Shown here piece after piece: positions 25,348-35,542 of a DNA stretch of 64,000 bases. The number at the start of each line of letters is the position of its first letter. The first letter of the stretch is position 1. The position numbers were made by a program, and so were the translations under genes. The stretch is from Odoribacter sp. AF15-53 (GTDB taxonomy: Bacteria; Bacteroidota; Bacteroidia; Bacteroidales; Marinifilaceae): contig NZ_QUHC01000011.1 of the NCBI RefSeq assembly GCF_003479425.1, forward strand, positions 1 through 64,000, written 5' to 3'. The notes under the pieces were generated by a model. That model searched no databases, was not told the origin of the DNA, and saw only the letters and a list, made by a program, of their open reading frames with translations.

Positions 25348-27198
25348 ATGGATAGAAATACAATAACCGGTTTAGTTGTCATCGCGCTCATACTGATCGG
25401 CTACTCCTATTTCATGAGTCCTTCTAAAGAGGAAATGAAGGCCATGCATGTCCGGGACTCCATCGCAAGAGTCGAAGCTCAAAGAGCCGCCGCATTGGAG
25501 AAAGAACGTCAGGCCGATTTCGCACAACAACAGCAAAACGCGGATGCACAACAAGCCCCCACAGCTTTGGTATTCAAACAAGACTCCCTGCCTGTCGAAG
25601 AGTACACGCTGGAAAATGATAAAATCAAATTACATATCAATACCAAAGGTGGCCGCATCGACTACGTGGACCTGAAAGGATACCGCACGCATGATTCTCT
25701 TCCGCTTATACTATGGAAAGAAAATAAAAGTTCCTTCGGGTTGAATTTCTATGCACAAAACAAACAAATCAATACAGAAGACTTGATCTTTGTTCCAAGC
25801 ACGAACCAAAAGAAACTGATCGCGGAGAACTCCGCGCAGACGCTCACGATGCGGGCTTACGTGGACGAGAACAAATATCTTGAATTCGAGTACAAGCTCG
25901 CCCCGGATTCTTACATGGTTGATTTCAACATCAACACCTACAACTTGAATGACGTTATCGCCTCGAACACGAATTTTCTGACCCTATACTGGGGCGTAGA
26001 TATGCCACAATTAGAGAAAAGTAGGGACTTCGAAAATCGTTACACGGGAGTATACTACAACTTCTCGAACAATGACGTGGAACACCTTTCACTTACCGGC
26101 GACGAAAAAGTAGATTTACCAACTAGCGTGAAATGGATTGCCTTCAAGCAACAATTCTTTTCTTCCATACTTATCGCCAACGAATCGTTCCCAAATGTAC
26201 TGATATCTACCACCAACAACACGACCGAGGGATTCTTGAAAACAGCCGATGCAGAAGTTTCATTACCTTATTCCGGGAAAACGATCGAAAAATACGACAT
26301 GCGCTTTTTCTTCGGACCGAACTCTTACCCTATCCTGAGAGAGTATGGTAAAGATATCGAATTGCCCCAGTTGATCAACTTAGGTTGGAAATGGATTGCT
26401 TGGTTCAACCGTTACGTGGTAATTCCAATTTTTAACTTCCTCGAAAATCATGTAACTCTCAATTACGGTCTGATTATCTTGTTGTTGACCCTGATCATAA
26501 AACTCGTCCTTTTCCCGTTGACTTACAAATCGTATATGTCTCAAGCGAAAATGCGAGTGCTGAAACCACAGATTGACGAGATAAACAAAAAGATTCCCGC
26601 CGACAAAGCCATGGAACGCCAACAAGCGGTGATGAAACTGTACAAGAAAGCAGGAGTCAACCCCATGGGAGGATGTTTGCCGATGCTCTTGCAGATGCCG
26701 ATTTTGATCGCCCTCTTTTACTTCTTCCCCGGAGCAATCGAATTGCGCCAGAAGAGCTTCTTGTGGGCTACCGACTTGGCTTCTTACGATTCCATCGCCA
26801 CACTGCCGTTCAACATCCCGTTCTATGGGAACCATGTCAGCTTGTTCTGTTTGCTAATGACAATTACCAATGTCTTATATATGTGGTATAACAGTAAGAA
26901 CCAACCGCAAAATGACCAAATGAAAGGGATGCAAACAATGATGTACATCATGCCCATCATGTTCTTATTCATCTTCAACAGTTATTCATCCGGTTTGAGT
27001 TACTACTATTTCATCGCCACGTTAATCACCATCGTTCAAACATGGGCTATCCGGAAATTCGTAAATGACGAAAAACTATTGCACCAGATAGAACTCGCCA
27101 AAACAAAACCCGTGAAAAAGTCCAAGTTCCAACAAAAACTGGAAGAAATGCAACGAATGCAAGAACAACGCATGAAACAAATGCCAAAGAAAAAATAA
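25348..27198 (+). CDS. yidC: Membrane protein insertase YidC
   Basis: 616 aa. One N-terminal membrane segment (NTITGLVVIALILIGYSYF), a Gln/Ala-rich linker, the large periplasmic domain (about 75-350), then the conserved insertase core from about residue 370 with 'KWIAWFNRYVV', 'PLTYKSYMSQAKMRVLKPQI', 'NPMGGCLPMLLQMPILIALF' and 'MMYIMPIMFLFIFNSYSSGL'. The C-terminal tail is basic (ribosome binding). Inserts proteins into the inner membrane alone or with Sec. Confidence 0.98.
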   Translation: MDRNTITGLVVIALILIGYSYFMSPSKEEMKAMHVRDSIARVEAQRAAALEKERQADFAQQQQNADAQQAPTALVFKQDSLPVEEYTLENDKIKLHINTKGGRIDYVDLKGYRTHDSLPLILWKENKSSFGLNFYAQNKQINTEDLIFVPSTNQKKLIAENSAQTLTMRAYVDENKYLEFEYKLAPDSYMVDFNINTYNLNDVIASNTNFLTLYWGVDMPQLEKSRDFENRYTGVYYNFSNNDVEHLSLTGDEKVDLPTSVKWIAFKQQFFSSILIANESFPNVLISTTNNTTEGFLKTADAEVSLPYSGKTIEKYDMRFFFGPNSYPILREYGKDIELPQLINLGWKWIAWFNRYVVIPIFNFLENHVTLNYGLIILLLTLIIKLVLFPLTYKSYMSQAKMRVLKPQIDEINKKIPADKAMERQQAVMKLYKKAGVNPMGGCLPMLLQMPILIALFYFFPGAIELRQKSFLWATDLASYDSIATLPFNIPFYGNHVSLFCLLMTITNVLYMWYNSKNQPQNDQMKGMQTMMYIMPIMFLFIFNSYSSGLSYYYFIATLITIVQTWAIRKFVNDEKLLHQIELAKTKPVKKSKFQQKLEEMQRMQEQRMKQMPKKK

Positions 27199-27213
27199 AA
27201 GCTATACAGCTTA

Positions 27214-27248
27214 AAATAAAAGAGATCATGAAAATGATCTCTTTTATT
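27214..27248 (+). terminator. Rho-independent terminator
   Basis: AAAAGAGATCAT-gaaa-ATGATCTCTTTT, perfect 12-bp stem with T run, after yidC. Confidence 0.9.
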
Positions 27249-27347
27249 TTATCCCACCCCTAACAAATAAATAAAATCATTCCCATTAAACATTTCCTTT
27301 ATTTCATTCATCCCTTCTATGTTCCTGTGGTGTCTTTATAAAAAGGA

Positions 27348-27375
27348 GTACAAAGTTTGTGTACAGTACAAATTT
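27348..27375. promoter_or_regulatory. GTAC-box operator candidate
   Basis: GTACAAA at 27348-27354 and again at 27366-27372 (18 nt apart) with TTTGTGTAC in inverse orientation between them. It lies 15 nt before the start at 27390 and may hold the operator of the two-gene unit. Confidence 0.4.
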
Positions 27376-27389
27376 TAAATTAAAACACC

Positions 27390-27818
27390 ATGCAAATAAA
27401 AAAAATCACAGAAATAATGGCAATTATATTGTTGCTTATTATTACAACAAATCCCGCTATTTCTCAATCACGAGAAATTTCTGGAACGGTACGGAAATAT
27501 GGTTCACATGAACTATTATCGGAAATTTCAGTTGTTTTTAAAGGAACCAAAAATGGAGTAACTACTGATTTAAGAGGTTCTTTCACGATACGAACTCTTT
27601 TTGCCAAAGATACCATATTAGTTTTCAGCTATATTGGTTATATTACACAAGAAATCAATATTGCTAAAAGTAAGCATCATGTTGTATATATGAAAGAAGA
27701 CGATTCAAGCCCAACAAACTACAATTTTCTTAACACTTTAAACGTCTTATATCAATTCCTAAGACAAGAAGATAAAGAAAAGTCCATAAAAATACCAATG
27801 AGACCAGAAACGAATTAA
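27390..27818 (+). CDS. Carboxypeptidase-regulatory-like domain protein, exported
   Basis: 142 aa with signal peptide (ending ITTNPAISQ). One CarboxypepD_reg-like domain: 'REISGTVRKYGSHELLSEIS', 'GTKNGVTTDLRGSFTI', 'DTILVFSYIGYITQEINI', the same domain that begins SusC proteins and is alone here. Periplasmic or outer-membrane associated. It precedes the ABC-2/M1-like gene by 41 nt and is probably co-expressed. Confidence 0.75.
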   Translation: MQIKKITEIMAIILLLIITTNPAISQSREISGTVRKYGSHELLSEISVVFKGTKNGVTTDLRGSFTIRTLFAKDTILVFSYIGYITQEINIAKSKHHVVYMKEDDSSPTNYNFLNTLNVLYQFLRQEDKEKSIKIPMRPETN

Positions 27819-27859
27819 CCATACAATAATATCACACAAACTTTATTGCCGACTATAAA

Positions 27860-30800
27860 ATGAAATATTATCACATCATAACAATCGCAAACCACGAAGC
27901 AAAGTTATTGAGAAGGAGTATTTTGTTCCAGATATTTACAGGATTGGCGATTTTAGGGATTCCGTTTTTGCAACTCATAAACCAAGGAGGTGACAATCTA
28001 TTTTGGTATAAAATAGCCCTTCCTTCCTCTTTCCCATTCATAAATGTTTACTTGTATAATCTATTACAGACATTAGTAATCATCTTTGCCTGTACAGAGC
28101 GAGAAAAACAAAGTATGACACGATACACGATAGAAGTTTTACAATGTCATCCTGTAAGTAATTACGAATTTTGTATCGGCAAGATTCTTGGAATATTTAA
28201 AGAATTTATCAAAATCAACTTCTATGTACTTATAATAGGTGCACTTATAAATATATGGGGAAGTAACGCTCCATTTCGAATCGAACTTTATCTATTCTAT
28301 TTTTTTACACTAACCTTACCTACATTATTTTTCATAAGTGGATTTACATTATGGCTGACTCGAATGATAAGAAGTCAAGTTTTAATTATCCTAATTTTAA
28401 TCATTTACTTTCTATGCAATTATTTCTATTTTTCTAGAATACAATTCGGGATATTTGATTTTTTATCGCACACCCTATCGTACCAATTTTCTGATATAAC
28501 AGGATACACAGCGTTACCGAAATTTTTATTGGTACGTCTTGGATATACATTACTAGGAATTGGATTTTTATACTTATGGAACAGAATATGGCAACGCCCT
28601 GACAACAAAGTATCCGGCAAATGGAATACGTACATGATTAGTATTCTATTCTTCCTACCGGGAAGTATTGGAATCCTTTACTCTTGGCACGATTGTCAAA
28701 ATCAAGAAAACCGGAGAGAATTGTACAGGGAAACTTATTTACACTATCAGCCGGAAGCTAAAGCCCGAGCTATACAGAACGACATCACTTATCGTTCAAA
28801 CGGCAAATACATGTCCGTCACAAGTAAATTAAGCGTGCAAAATCAAAATAAAGATACCCTATCACGTGTTATCCTTTATCTAAACCCAACCCTACACGTG
28901 ACGAAGATTCAGGAAAACACACTGAAAGTTGATTATTCCAGAGAGAATCAAGTAATTGTTCTACACAAGAAATTAGCCCCGGCAGAAAGAATCACCTTAG
29001 ACATAGATTATCATGGAAAAATTGACGATGCCATTTGTTATCTGGATTTCCCCGAAGAAGAAATCTCGAATGAAACAAGAATAAGACAAAACAAGATCTT
29101 CAGATTTGGCAAAGAATATTCTTTTCTTACTGAGAACTACACCCTATTACACCCGGAATGCATTTGGTATCCCGTTTGCGTACCGCCCGCAAATATAGCA
29201 TTTCCGTATGCCCACGAAACAAATTTCACTCATTTCACCCTAAACGTGGATCACAAAAAAGAAGGGGAAGTGCTATCACAAGGAATTTCGAAAACAACGG
29301 ATAAAGGTGTCGTTTTTGTCAACGAGCAAGCTCTCACGGGAATCAGTTTGTGTATCGGGAAATACGAGAAAAAAGAAATGCAACTTGGCAACATTCTATT
29401 GGAACTATACTATTTCCCAAAACATAAATTCATGTTCGACTCTTATCAAATAACGGACAAACAATTACAGATACAAATCACTCAAATCAAAAATAGGATA
29501 CAATCCAACTTCGGACGATACTACCCGTTCAAAAAAATCATGTTTATCGAAAGCCCGACATCCTACACCTCTTACGAGAGAAAATGGAAAGGAGGAAGTG
29601 AATATATACAACCCGAAATAGTATTTTTCCCGGAAAGACTCTTCACGTTGGCCTACAGTCCCCTTAACGTCGCTAAAAAAGTTGCCAGAAAAACGAATCC
29701 ATCGGAAGACCAGGAATCATTGAATACACAAGTAGAGAAAAATACACTGCGTTCTTTCGAGATGCCCTTATTAGGAGGCACGTATAGTCTTTCCCCTATG
29801 TTCTACGATTATATGAGCTTTATATCATCAGACAAATATCCCGGGGTAAACACACTATTAAATGATTTGATTTACCAACAGGATCGAAAAATAATGCTGA
29901 TAAACAACGAATTTACCGAAGAGTATATTGCCGTTACGGAATATCTGAAAAATAGATGTTTACAAGACGGCTTCCGGGAAGAAAACTTGTCAACAAAAAC
30001 ATTGCGGGAAATGATTCGATTGAAAGCACAATATTTAAAAGCTTATCTCTCTACACGAATTTCTCTCGACGAACTCAAACAATTTTGCAATGATATGGCC
30101 TCTCGTCTCCAGTTCTCAGAAATAAAACTAGAACAGTTTTGCGAAGAGTTTACCGATCGTAATTTGCTGGATTTACAATCAGTATTAAATCATTTATACC
30201 AAGAAAAAGGATTACCCTCATTCGTGGTCAAAGATTTACAAGCAGCAAAGATTGCAGGCGAAGAAAATAAATATCAAATCCATTATAAAGTGTGGAATAC
30301 GGCACAAACACCGGGAATCATTTCACTCGGCGCACACGACATGGAGGGAAATAGCCTGATAGAGCGCAATGATATTATCCCTCCCAAAACATGTAATGAA
30401 ATTTATTTGGAAACAATGCAGGAGCCGAGTCAATTATACATACAAACCCATTTATCACAAAACATCCCATCGTTTTATTATATCGAATACGAAAACGGGA
30501 TTCATCAAAATGCGGATAAAAAAGCCATTGGTATATTTCATACAGATAGTTCCTCTTTTTTATCCAGAGATATTATTGTAGACAACGATTCCGACAAATT
30601 CTATTTCACAGATTCCACGGAACAGAAAAGAGTCTTATTATCTTCAAAATCAAAACAAAAAAAATATACCCTTGTTTGCGATCCCCCCCAATGGATCGAA
30701 ACGATAACCCACCGCAGTTTCGGAAACCCCATTCGTAGCACGTATTGCAAACTGGCCGATCATGGAAAAAGAAATGCAGTCTGGACAACCGATATTTCCC

Positions 30801-31126
30801 AAGAGGGAACCTATGAAATCTTCTTTTACCATCAAGACATCACCGTAAGTTTTCCTCCCGTCAGCTCCACCTTCCCAGGAGCAAAGCTACATTATGCCGT
30901 ACAGTACGCCGGAGCTAAAAAAGAAATTACAATAGAAGCCGATCTGGAAGCTGAGGGTTGGATTTCTTTAGGTATATTCGACCTTCCTAAAGGAAAAGTA
31001 CAGGTTATTCTAAACGACAAAGGTGGTATCGTCGAAAAAGATAATTCCAAACAAGGTATTGAAGCTAAACGACAATTAATCATTGCCGATGCGGTAAAAT
31101 GGGTTCAGGTAAAAAGGACGAACTGA
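27860..31126 (+). CDS. ABC-2-type permease fused to an M1-like (gluzincin) domain without catalytic motif
   Basis: 1088 aa. N-terminal about 1-270 has six membrane segments of an ABC-2 permease ('SILFQIFTGLAILGIPFLQL' first). Residues about 290 onward follow the M1-aminopeptidase-like ectodomain found fused to such permeases in Bacteroidota. No HExxH zinc motif can be found anywhere in the protein, and the only 'HE' (YAHETNF) does not fit. No ABC ATPase is adjacent in this window, so any transport function needs an ATPase from elsewhere. A non-catalytic binding role is inference. Confidence 0.75.
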   Translation: MKYYHIITIANHEAKLLRRSILFQIFTGLAILGIPFLQLINQGGDNLFWYKIALPSSFPFINVYLYNLLQTLVIIFACTEREKQSMTRYTIEVLQCHPVSNYEFCIGKILGIFKEFIKINFYVLIIGALINIWGSNAPFRIELYLFYFFTLTLPTLFFISGFTLWLTRMIRSQVLIILILIIYFLCNYFYFSRIQFGIFDFLSHTLSYQFSDITGYTALPKFLLVRLGYTLLGIGFLYLWNRIWQRPDNKVSGKWNTYMISILFFLPGSIGILYSWHDCQNQENRRELYRETYLHYQPEAKARAIQNDITYRSNGKYMSVTSKLSVQNQNKDTLSRVILYLNPTLHVTKIQENTLKVDYSRENQVIVLHKKLAPAERITLDIDYHGKIDDAICYLDFPEEEISNETRIRQNKIFRFGKEYSFLTENYTLLHPECIWYPVCVPPANIAFPYAHETNFTHFTLNVDHKKEGEVLSQGISKTTDKGVVFVNEQALTGISLCIGKYEKKEMQLGNILLELYYFPKHKFMFDSYQITDKQLQIQITQIKNRIQSNFGRYYPFKKIMFIESPTSYTSYERKWKGGSEYIQPEIVFFPERLFTLAYSPLNVAKKVARKTNPSEDQESLNTQVEKNTLRSFEMPLLGGTYSLSPMFYDYMSFISSDKYPGVNTLLNDLIYQQDRKIMLINNEFTEEYIAVTEYLKNRCLQDGFREENLSTKTLREMIRLKAQYLKAYLSTRISLDELKQFCNDMASRLQFSEIKLEQFCEEFTDRNLLDLQSVLNHLYQEKGLPSFVVKDLQAAKIAGEENKYQIHYKVWNTAQTPGIISLGAHDMEGNSLIERNDIIPPKTCNEIYLETMQEPSQLYIQTHLSQNIPSFYYIEYENGIHQNADKKAIGIFHTDSSSFLSRDIIVDNDSDKFYFTDSTEQKRVLLSSKSKQKKYTLVCDPPQWIETITHRSFGNPIRSTYCKLADHGKRNAVWTTDISQEGTYEIFFYHQDITVSFPPVSSTFPGAKLHYAVQYAGAKKEITIEADLEAEGWISLGIFDLPKGKVQVILNDKGGIVEKDNSKQGIEAKRQLIIADAVKWVQVKRTN

Positions 31127-31302
31127 TAAATGAATGCCTGTCACTGAGATTGAGCAGGTTCACTGCTCCGCTGAATAAGATATGCACTACAAATATGTAA
31201 CATTTTTTAACAATTCAAACAGCATAGAGAAAATAATTTCCTTGATTACATTCACGAGATCCCAATATATATTCATACTTTCATAGAAAATCAGGGAAAA
31301 GC

Positions 31303-31470
31303 ATGACAACATTTACATTTAAGAGAAAAAGAAAAACCATAGACTTACCAATAGAACCCCTACAAAAGTTGCCTATCATGGCTACAGCACAAGGCAAAAG
31401 CTTAAAAGCCTTTATAGAACATCTTTTAACGGCGAAAGCCAATTCTTTAGAAGGATGCCCAAAACGATAA
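31303..31470 (+). CDS. Ribbon-helix-helix small protein (antitoxin-like), possibly shortened
   Basis: 55 aa: 'MTTFTFKRKRKTIDLPIEPL' then 'QKLPIMATAQGKSLKAFIEH'. A beta strand followed by two helices is the ribbon-helix-helix layout of small Bacteroidota DNA-binding or antitoxin proteins. After the stop TAA the frame stays open for 15 codons (NQTYSLDEITKLLDT) to a second stop, suggesting a premature stop in a longer ancestor. No toxin gene is next to it. Confidence 0.55.
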   Translation: MTTFTFKRKRKTIDLPIEPLQKLPIMATAQGKSLKAFIEHLLTAKANSLEGCPKR

Positions 31471-31535
31471 AACCAGACATACTCTCTGGATGAAATCACA
31501 AAACTCCTAGATACCTAACTACAAAATTCTATTGA

Positions 31536-31568
31536 TAAAAAACCGTCTCAGATCAAATCCAAGACGGT
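31536..31568 (-). terminator. Terminator of the riboflavin operon
   Basis: On the minus strand ACCGTCTT...AGACGGT followed by six T, 25 nt after ribH. Confidence 0.85.
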
Positions 31569-31592
31569 AATATCTTCCCGATTTACTGTAAA

Positions 31593-32063
31593 TTAAATCT
31601 GCTTCAACAAATTAATCATTTCGATAGCAGTAGTCACGGCCTCAAACCCCTTATTTCCGGCTTTCGTTCCCGCTCTTTCCACGGCCTGCTCGATAGAATC
31701 GGTAGTCAACACACCGAAGATAATCGGCACCCCGGTTTGCAATCCCACGTTAGCGATTCCTTTCGTAGCCTCGTTCGCCACCATATCAAAATGAGGAGTT
31801 GCACCGCGAATCACGGCCCCCAGACAAACAACGGCATCATACTTTTTTGTCTCGGCCATCTTCTTGGCAACCAACGGGATTTCAAAAGCTCCCGGAACCC
31901 AAGCCAAATCTATGTTTGCCTCGTCACCACCATGACGTTTGAAAGCATCCAAAGCTCCACCCAATAACTTACTCGTGATGAACTCGTTAAAACGTCCCGC
32001 AACGATACCAATTCGTTGACCTTCTGCTAATAATTTCCCTTCCAGTAAATTCATATCTTTCAA
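31593..32063 (-). CDS. ribH: 6,7-dimethyl-8-ribityllumazine synthase
   Basis: 156 aa, full length. Condenses 5-amino-6-ribitylamino-uracil with 3,4-dihydroxybutanone 4-phosphate. '[11 protein letters not shown]', 'VPGAFEIP', '[19 protein letters not shown]' (with the proton-transfer His) and '[15 protein letters not shown]' are diagnostic. Downstream of ribBA by 5 nt; last gene of the operon. Confidence 0.97.
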   Translation of the reverse strand: MKDMNLLEGKLLAEGQRIGIVAGRFNEFITSKLLGGALDAFKRHGGDEANIDLAWVPGAFEIPLVAKKMAETKKYDAVVCLGAVIRGATPHFDMVANEATKGIANVGLQTGVPIIFGVLTTDSIEQAVERAGTKAGNKGFEAVTTAIEMINLLKQI

Positions 32064-32068
32064 TTTTA

Positions 32069-33322
32069 TTATTTGTTTTCCAATTCTTCTTTCAATTTAT
32101 TGATCTCATCCTGTTGACGCACGTGAATCATGTGTCCCATTTTCTTGTACTTCGTGTACATGTAGAACTCATTTTTCTCGTTACACGTCATCTCGATAGG
32201 CTCACGTCCCACAATCTCTATACCGTATCCCATCAGTCCGTTAATCTTCAACGGATTATTCGTCATCAAAACCATCTTCTTCACGCCCAAATCTGCCAAA
32301 ATTTCGGCTCCGGTACCGTATTCACGCAAATCGGCTTTAAAACCGAGTGCAATATTTGCCTCCACGGTATCCATCCCCTCATCCTGCAAATGATAAGCTT
32401 TCAATTTATTAATCAAACCGATACCTCTCCCCTCCTGGCGCATGTACAACAACACGCCGCGACCTCTCTCCCCGATTCTACGCATCGCCTCGGCCAACTG
32501 ATCACCGCAATCACAACGCAAAGACCCGAACACGTCACCCGTCAAACATTCCGAATGCACCCGGCATAACACCGGCTCTCCATCCGTGATATCTCCTTTC
32601 ACCAAAGCGATATGATGCTCCCCATTAATCTTGTTCACATAACCATACGCTTTGAAATCACCATATTTAGTAGGCATATCTGCTTCCGTTACTCGTTCCA
32701 CCAGTATCTCCGTCCGTCTACGATAAGTAATCAGATCCGACACGGTAATCATCTTCATACCATGCTTTTTCGCAAACTCCTTCAATTCCGGGGTACGCAT
32801 CATCGTACCGTCCTCCCGCATAATCTCGCAACACAACCCGCACTCCTTCAAACCTGCAATCCGCATCAAATCCACCGTTGCCTCCGTGTGCCCCATACGT
32901 TCCAATACCCCGCCTTTCTTCGCTTCCAACGGGAACATGTGCCCCGGACGACGGAAATCCTCCGGCTTGGCGTTATCCTCTACGGACTTCATGGCCGTAA
33001 CCGACCGTTCCAAGGCAGAAATTCCGGTAGTCGTGTCCACGTGGTCAATTGACACCGTGAATGCCGTGCAATGATTATCCGTATTCGTGGTCACCATTTG
33101 CTCCAAACCTAACTTTTTCGTCAGGGCTTTACTCATCGGCATACAAATTAATCCTTTGGCATAAGAAGCCATGAAATTCACGTTTTCCAACGTTGCAAAC
33201 TCGGCCGCACAAATCAAATCCCCCTCGTTCTCCCGATCCGGATCATCGACTGCAATAATCATCTTACCAGCTCTTAAATCCGCAACAGCCTCTTCAATCG
33301 TACTAAACTTAAATTCTTCCAT
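32069..33322 (-). CDS. ribBA: Bifunctional 3,4-DHBP synthase / GTP cyclohydrolase II
   Basis: 417 aa. RibB half (about 1-205): '[21 protein letters not shown]', '[14 protein letters not shown]'. RibA half (about 210-417): '[20 protein letters not shown]' with the zinc Cys triad and '[16 protein letters not shown]'. Both substrates of riboflavin synthesis are therefore made by this one protein. Between ribE (71 nt upstream) and ribH. Confidence 0.97.
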   Translation of the reverse strand: MEEFKFSTIEEAVADLRAGKMIIAVDDPDRENEGDLICAAEFATLENVNFMASYAKGLICMPMSKALTKKLGLEQMVTTNTDNHCTAFTVSIDHVDTTTGISALERSVTAMKSVEDNAKPEDFRRPGHMFPLEAKKGGVLERMGHTEATVDLMRIAGLKECGLCCEIMREDGTMMRTPELKEFAKKHGMKMITVSDLITYRRRTEILVERVTEADMPTKYGDFKAYGYVNKINGEHHIALVKGDITDGEPVLCRVHSECLTGDVFGSLRCDCGDQLAEAMRRIGERGRGVLLYMRQEGRGIGLINKLKAYHLQDEGMDTVEANIALGFKADLREYGTGAEILADLGVKKMVLMTNNPLKINGLMGYGIEIVGREPIEMTCNEKNEFYMYTKYKKMGHMIHVRQQDEINKLKEELENK

Positions 33323-33392
33323 GATATACCTTATTATAATTTTCTAAATTTCTCAAAACATCACCAAACAATAACTTGTTCGTCTTTAGCCT

Positions 33393-34040
33393 TTAAAACC
33401 CGTTCGCCAGCAGAAAATCCAATGTCATTCCTCCTTTCGGCTCCGAAGGTTCGGCCGGACGCATCAACTTCTCCACGTACTTCGCGATAACATCATTTTC
33501 CAGATTCACCGTATCCCCGATCTTCTTCTTCACCAACGTGGTCTCGTCCTGCGTGTGGGGAATAATCGAAACCGTAAAACCCGCGTCATTCACGGACACG
33601 ACAGTAAGACTTATCCCGTCTATCGTGATCGATCCCTTGTCCACGATATAGCGCAATAACTCGCCAGACGTGGCCACAGATATCCAAATCGCATTCTCGT
33701 CTTTCTCTCGCCCCACGATTTTCCCGGTACCGTCAATATGACCCGACACGATATGTCCTCCCAAACGACCGTTCAAAGTAAGCGCCCGTTCCAGATTCAC
33801 CCGATCACCCGCCCGCAGTTCTCCTAAATTACTACGTTGCATCGTCTCCGGCATCACGTCAGCACAAAAAACACTACCGGTAAAAGAAGTCACGGTCAGG
33901 CAAACCCCGTTCGTGGCAATACTGTCCCCCACCTTTAAATCCTCCAACACCTTTTTCGCCTGCACCTCTAGCACGACACTCCGGTTCCCTCGTTTCACCC
34001 CTTTCACGGTTCCTATTTCTTCTATTATTCCTGTAAACAT
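33393..34040 (-). CDS. ribE: Riboflavin synthase, alpha subunit
   Basis: 215 aa with the two-fold lumazine-binding domains: 'MFTGIIEEIGTVKG' start, 'SIATNGVCLTVTSF' and second repeat 'GSITIDGISLTVVSV', 'GGHIVSGHIDGTG'. It dismutates two lumazine molecules to riboflavin. In the rib cluster after ribD, 74 nt apart. Confidence 0.97.
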   Translation of the reverse strand: MFTGIIEEIGTVKGVKRGNRSVVLEVQAKKVLEDLKVGDSIATNGVCLTVTSFTGSVFCADVMPETMQRSNLGELRAGDRVNLERALTLNGRLGGHIVSGHIDGTGKIVGREKDENAIWISVATSGELLRYIVDKGSITIDGISLTVVSVNDAGFTVSIIPHTQDETTLVKKKIGDTVNLENDVIAKYVEKLMRPAEPSEPKGGMTLDFLLANGF

Positions 34041-34114
34041 ACCAATTTTAGATTTATGATTTTAGATTTTAGATTTCCCCGCTCAAAGTCCCCATTTTTA
34101 AATCACAAAATCCA

Positions 34115-35221
34115 TTATCTTTTAGTTTTTAACTTTAAAAGCACATCCTCTCCCATGTTCAGAACATTCACAAGTTCAAGATCAATAGCATCCGCCATTT
34201 TCTCAACTCCCATGCCCTCAACCGGGGTCTTGGCATTCATACCTCCCACGATCGTCGGAGCGATAAAAGCATAAACTTCATCCACGAAACCTCCCGCTAA
34301 AAACGAATAATTCAAACTACCGCCACCTTCCAGAAGAACCGAGTCTATCCCGGCCTGTCCCAACCGTGCCAACAAATCATCCACGCTCACGAGTCCTTCC
34401 CGTTCCTCACATACCCAAACCTCGACGCCCACATCCTGCAAGGCCTTCACCTTCCCCTCGTCGGCAAAACGGGTACAAGCCACAATCGTTCGGTACTCGC
34501 GGGCAGTCCTCACGAGTTGACTCTTCAAGGCTAACCGGGCATTGCTATCCACGACAACACGAATCGGTTGTCTCACCCCACGCCCCTCAATCCGACAATT
34601 CAACAACGGATTATCCGCCACGGCCGTACCGATACCAACCAGTACCGCCATGAAACGATGGCGCAATTCATGCACGTAAGCCCGGGCTTCCGTTCCCGTG
34701 ATCCATTTCGAATCACCCGTGCGGGTAGCAATCTTCCCGTCCAACGTCATCGCCGTCTTCATCGCCACCCAGGGACGCTTCGTCGTTATATATTTCAAGA
34801 ACACCCGATTCTGTTCCCGCAAAGCCTCCTCCTCCACGCCACACTCCACCTCGATTCCGGCTGCTCTCAGCGAAGCAATACCTTTCCCCCCGACCAACGG
34901 ATTCGGATCTTCCATCCCAATCACGACCCGGGCAATCTCGTGTTCAATAATTGCCTCCGTGCAAGGCGGTGTCTTCCCGTGATGACAGCAAGGCTCCAGG
35001 GTCACGTACATCGTTGCTCCCCGGGTATTCCTCATGCAACTTTTAAAAGCATTCCTTTCCGCATGCCACTCCCCGTATCGTTCGTGCCAACCTTCCCCGA
35101 TCACCTTACCACTTTTCACGATCACGGCACCCACGACCGGATTCGGATTCGTGAACCCGACTCCCCGTTCGGCAAGCTCTATCGCTCGTCGCATGTACTC
35201 GATATCTTCCTGTCTTACCAT
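34115..35221 (-). CDS. ribD: Bifunctional deaminase/reductase RibD
   Basis: 368 aa. Deaminase domain with the zinc motif 'WHAERNAF' and 'TLEPCCHHGKTPPC'; reductase domain from about 150 with 'KTAMTLDGKIATRTGDSKWI' and 'VLLEGGGSLNYSFL'. Converts the GTP cyclohydrolase product by deamination and reduction. First gene of the operon under the FMN riboswitch. Confidence 0.97.
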   Translation of the reverse strand: MVRQEDIEYMRRAIELAERGVGFTNPNPVVGAVIVKSGKVIGEGWHERYGEWHAERNAFKSCMRNTRGATMYVTLEPCCHHGKTPPCTEAIIEHEIARVVIGMEDPNPLVGGKGIASLRAAGIEVECGVEEEALREQNRVFLKYITTKRPWVAMKTAMTLDGKIATRTGDSKWITGTEARAYVHELRHRFMAVLVGIGTAVADNPLLNCRIEGRGVRQPIRVVVDSNARLALKSQLVRTAREYRTIVACTRFADEGKVKALQDVGVEVWVCEEREGLVSVDDLLARLGQAGIDSVLLEGGGSLNYSFLAGGFVDEVYAFIAPTIVGGMNAKTPVEGMGVEKMADAIDLELVNVLNMGEDVLLKLKTKR

Positions 35222-35242
35222 TCGCGTAACCTCCTTTAAACT

Positions 35243-35276
35243 AAAAATGCCCCGAATGCATACACATTCGGGGCAT
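35243..35276 (-). terminator. Riboswitch-controlled terminator
   Basis: 12-bp perfect stem ATGCCCCGAATG / CATTCGGGGCAT followed on the minus strand by five T. It lies between the FMN aptamer and ribD. Its first arm on the RNA (ATGCCCCGAATG) is complementary to TTCGGGGCA at the 5' edge of the aptamer. Confidence 0.9.
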
Positions 35277-35320
35277 AGATTTATATTGTATTAATATAAT
35301 ATCAAATTACAACTAAACAT

Positions 35321-35433
35321 CTCTTCTATCATCCGGACTTTAACCGTCGGTCTCAGAATTTCACTGAATCAGTCCCTCGAAAGGGAGTCGCGGACTTTAA
35401 CCGCCGGTAGGGAGTTGCACCCTGCCCCGAAGA
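35321..35433 (-). promoter_or_regulatory. FMN riboswitch (RFN element)
   Basis: Minus-strand sequence shows the RFN hallmarks in order: TTCGGGGCAGGGTG, CCTACCGGCGGT, AAAGTCCGCGA, GACCGACGGT, AAAGTCCGGATG and closing GAAGAG. Binds FMN and, with the downstream terminator, turns off the ribD-ribE-ribBA-ribH transcript when flavin is ample. Confidence 0.95.
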
Positions 35434-35542
35434 AACATTTTACAAATGCAAAAATAACAATATTTCTAATGATAACAAACAATCTTCAATTAATTAATGC
35501 TTTTTTTCTGCAATTCGACCCAACACCTCTCCGCTCCACACG

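Noticed and set aside
31281..31499. 72-codon minus-strand frame
   Set aside because: It is antisense to the ribbon-helix-helix gene at 31303-31470, which has better protein features.
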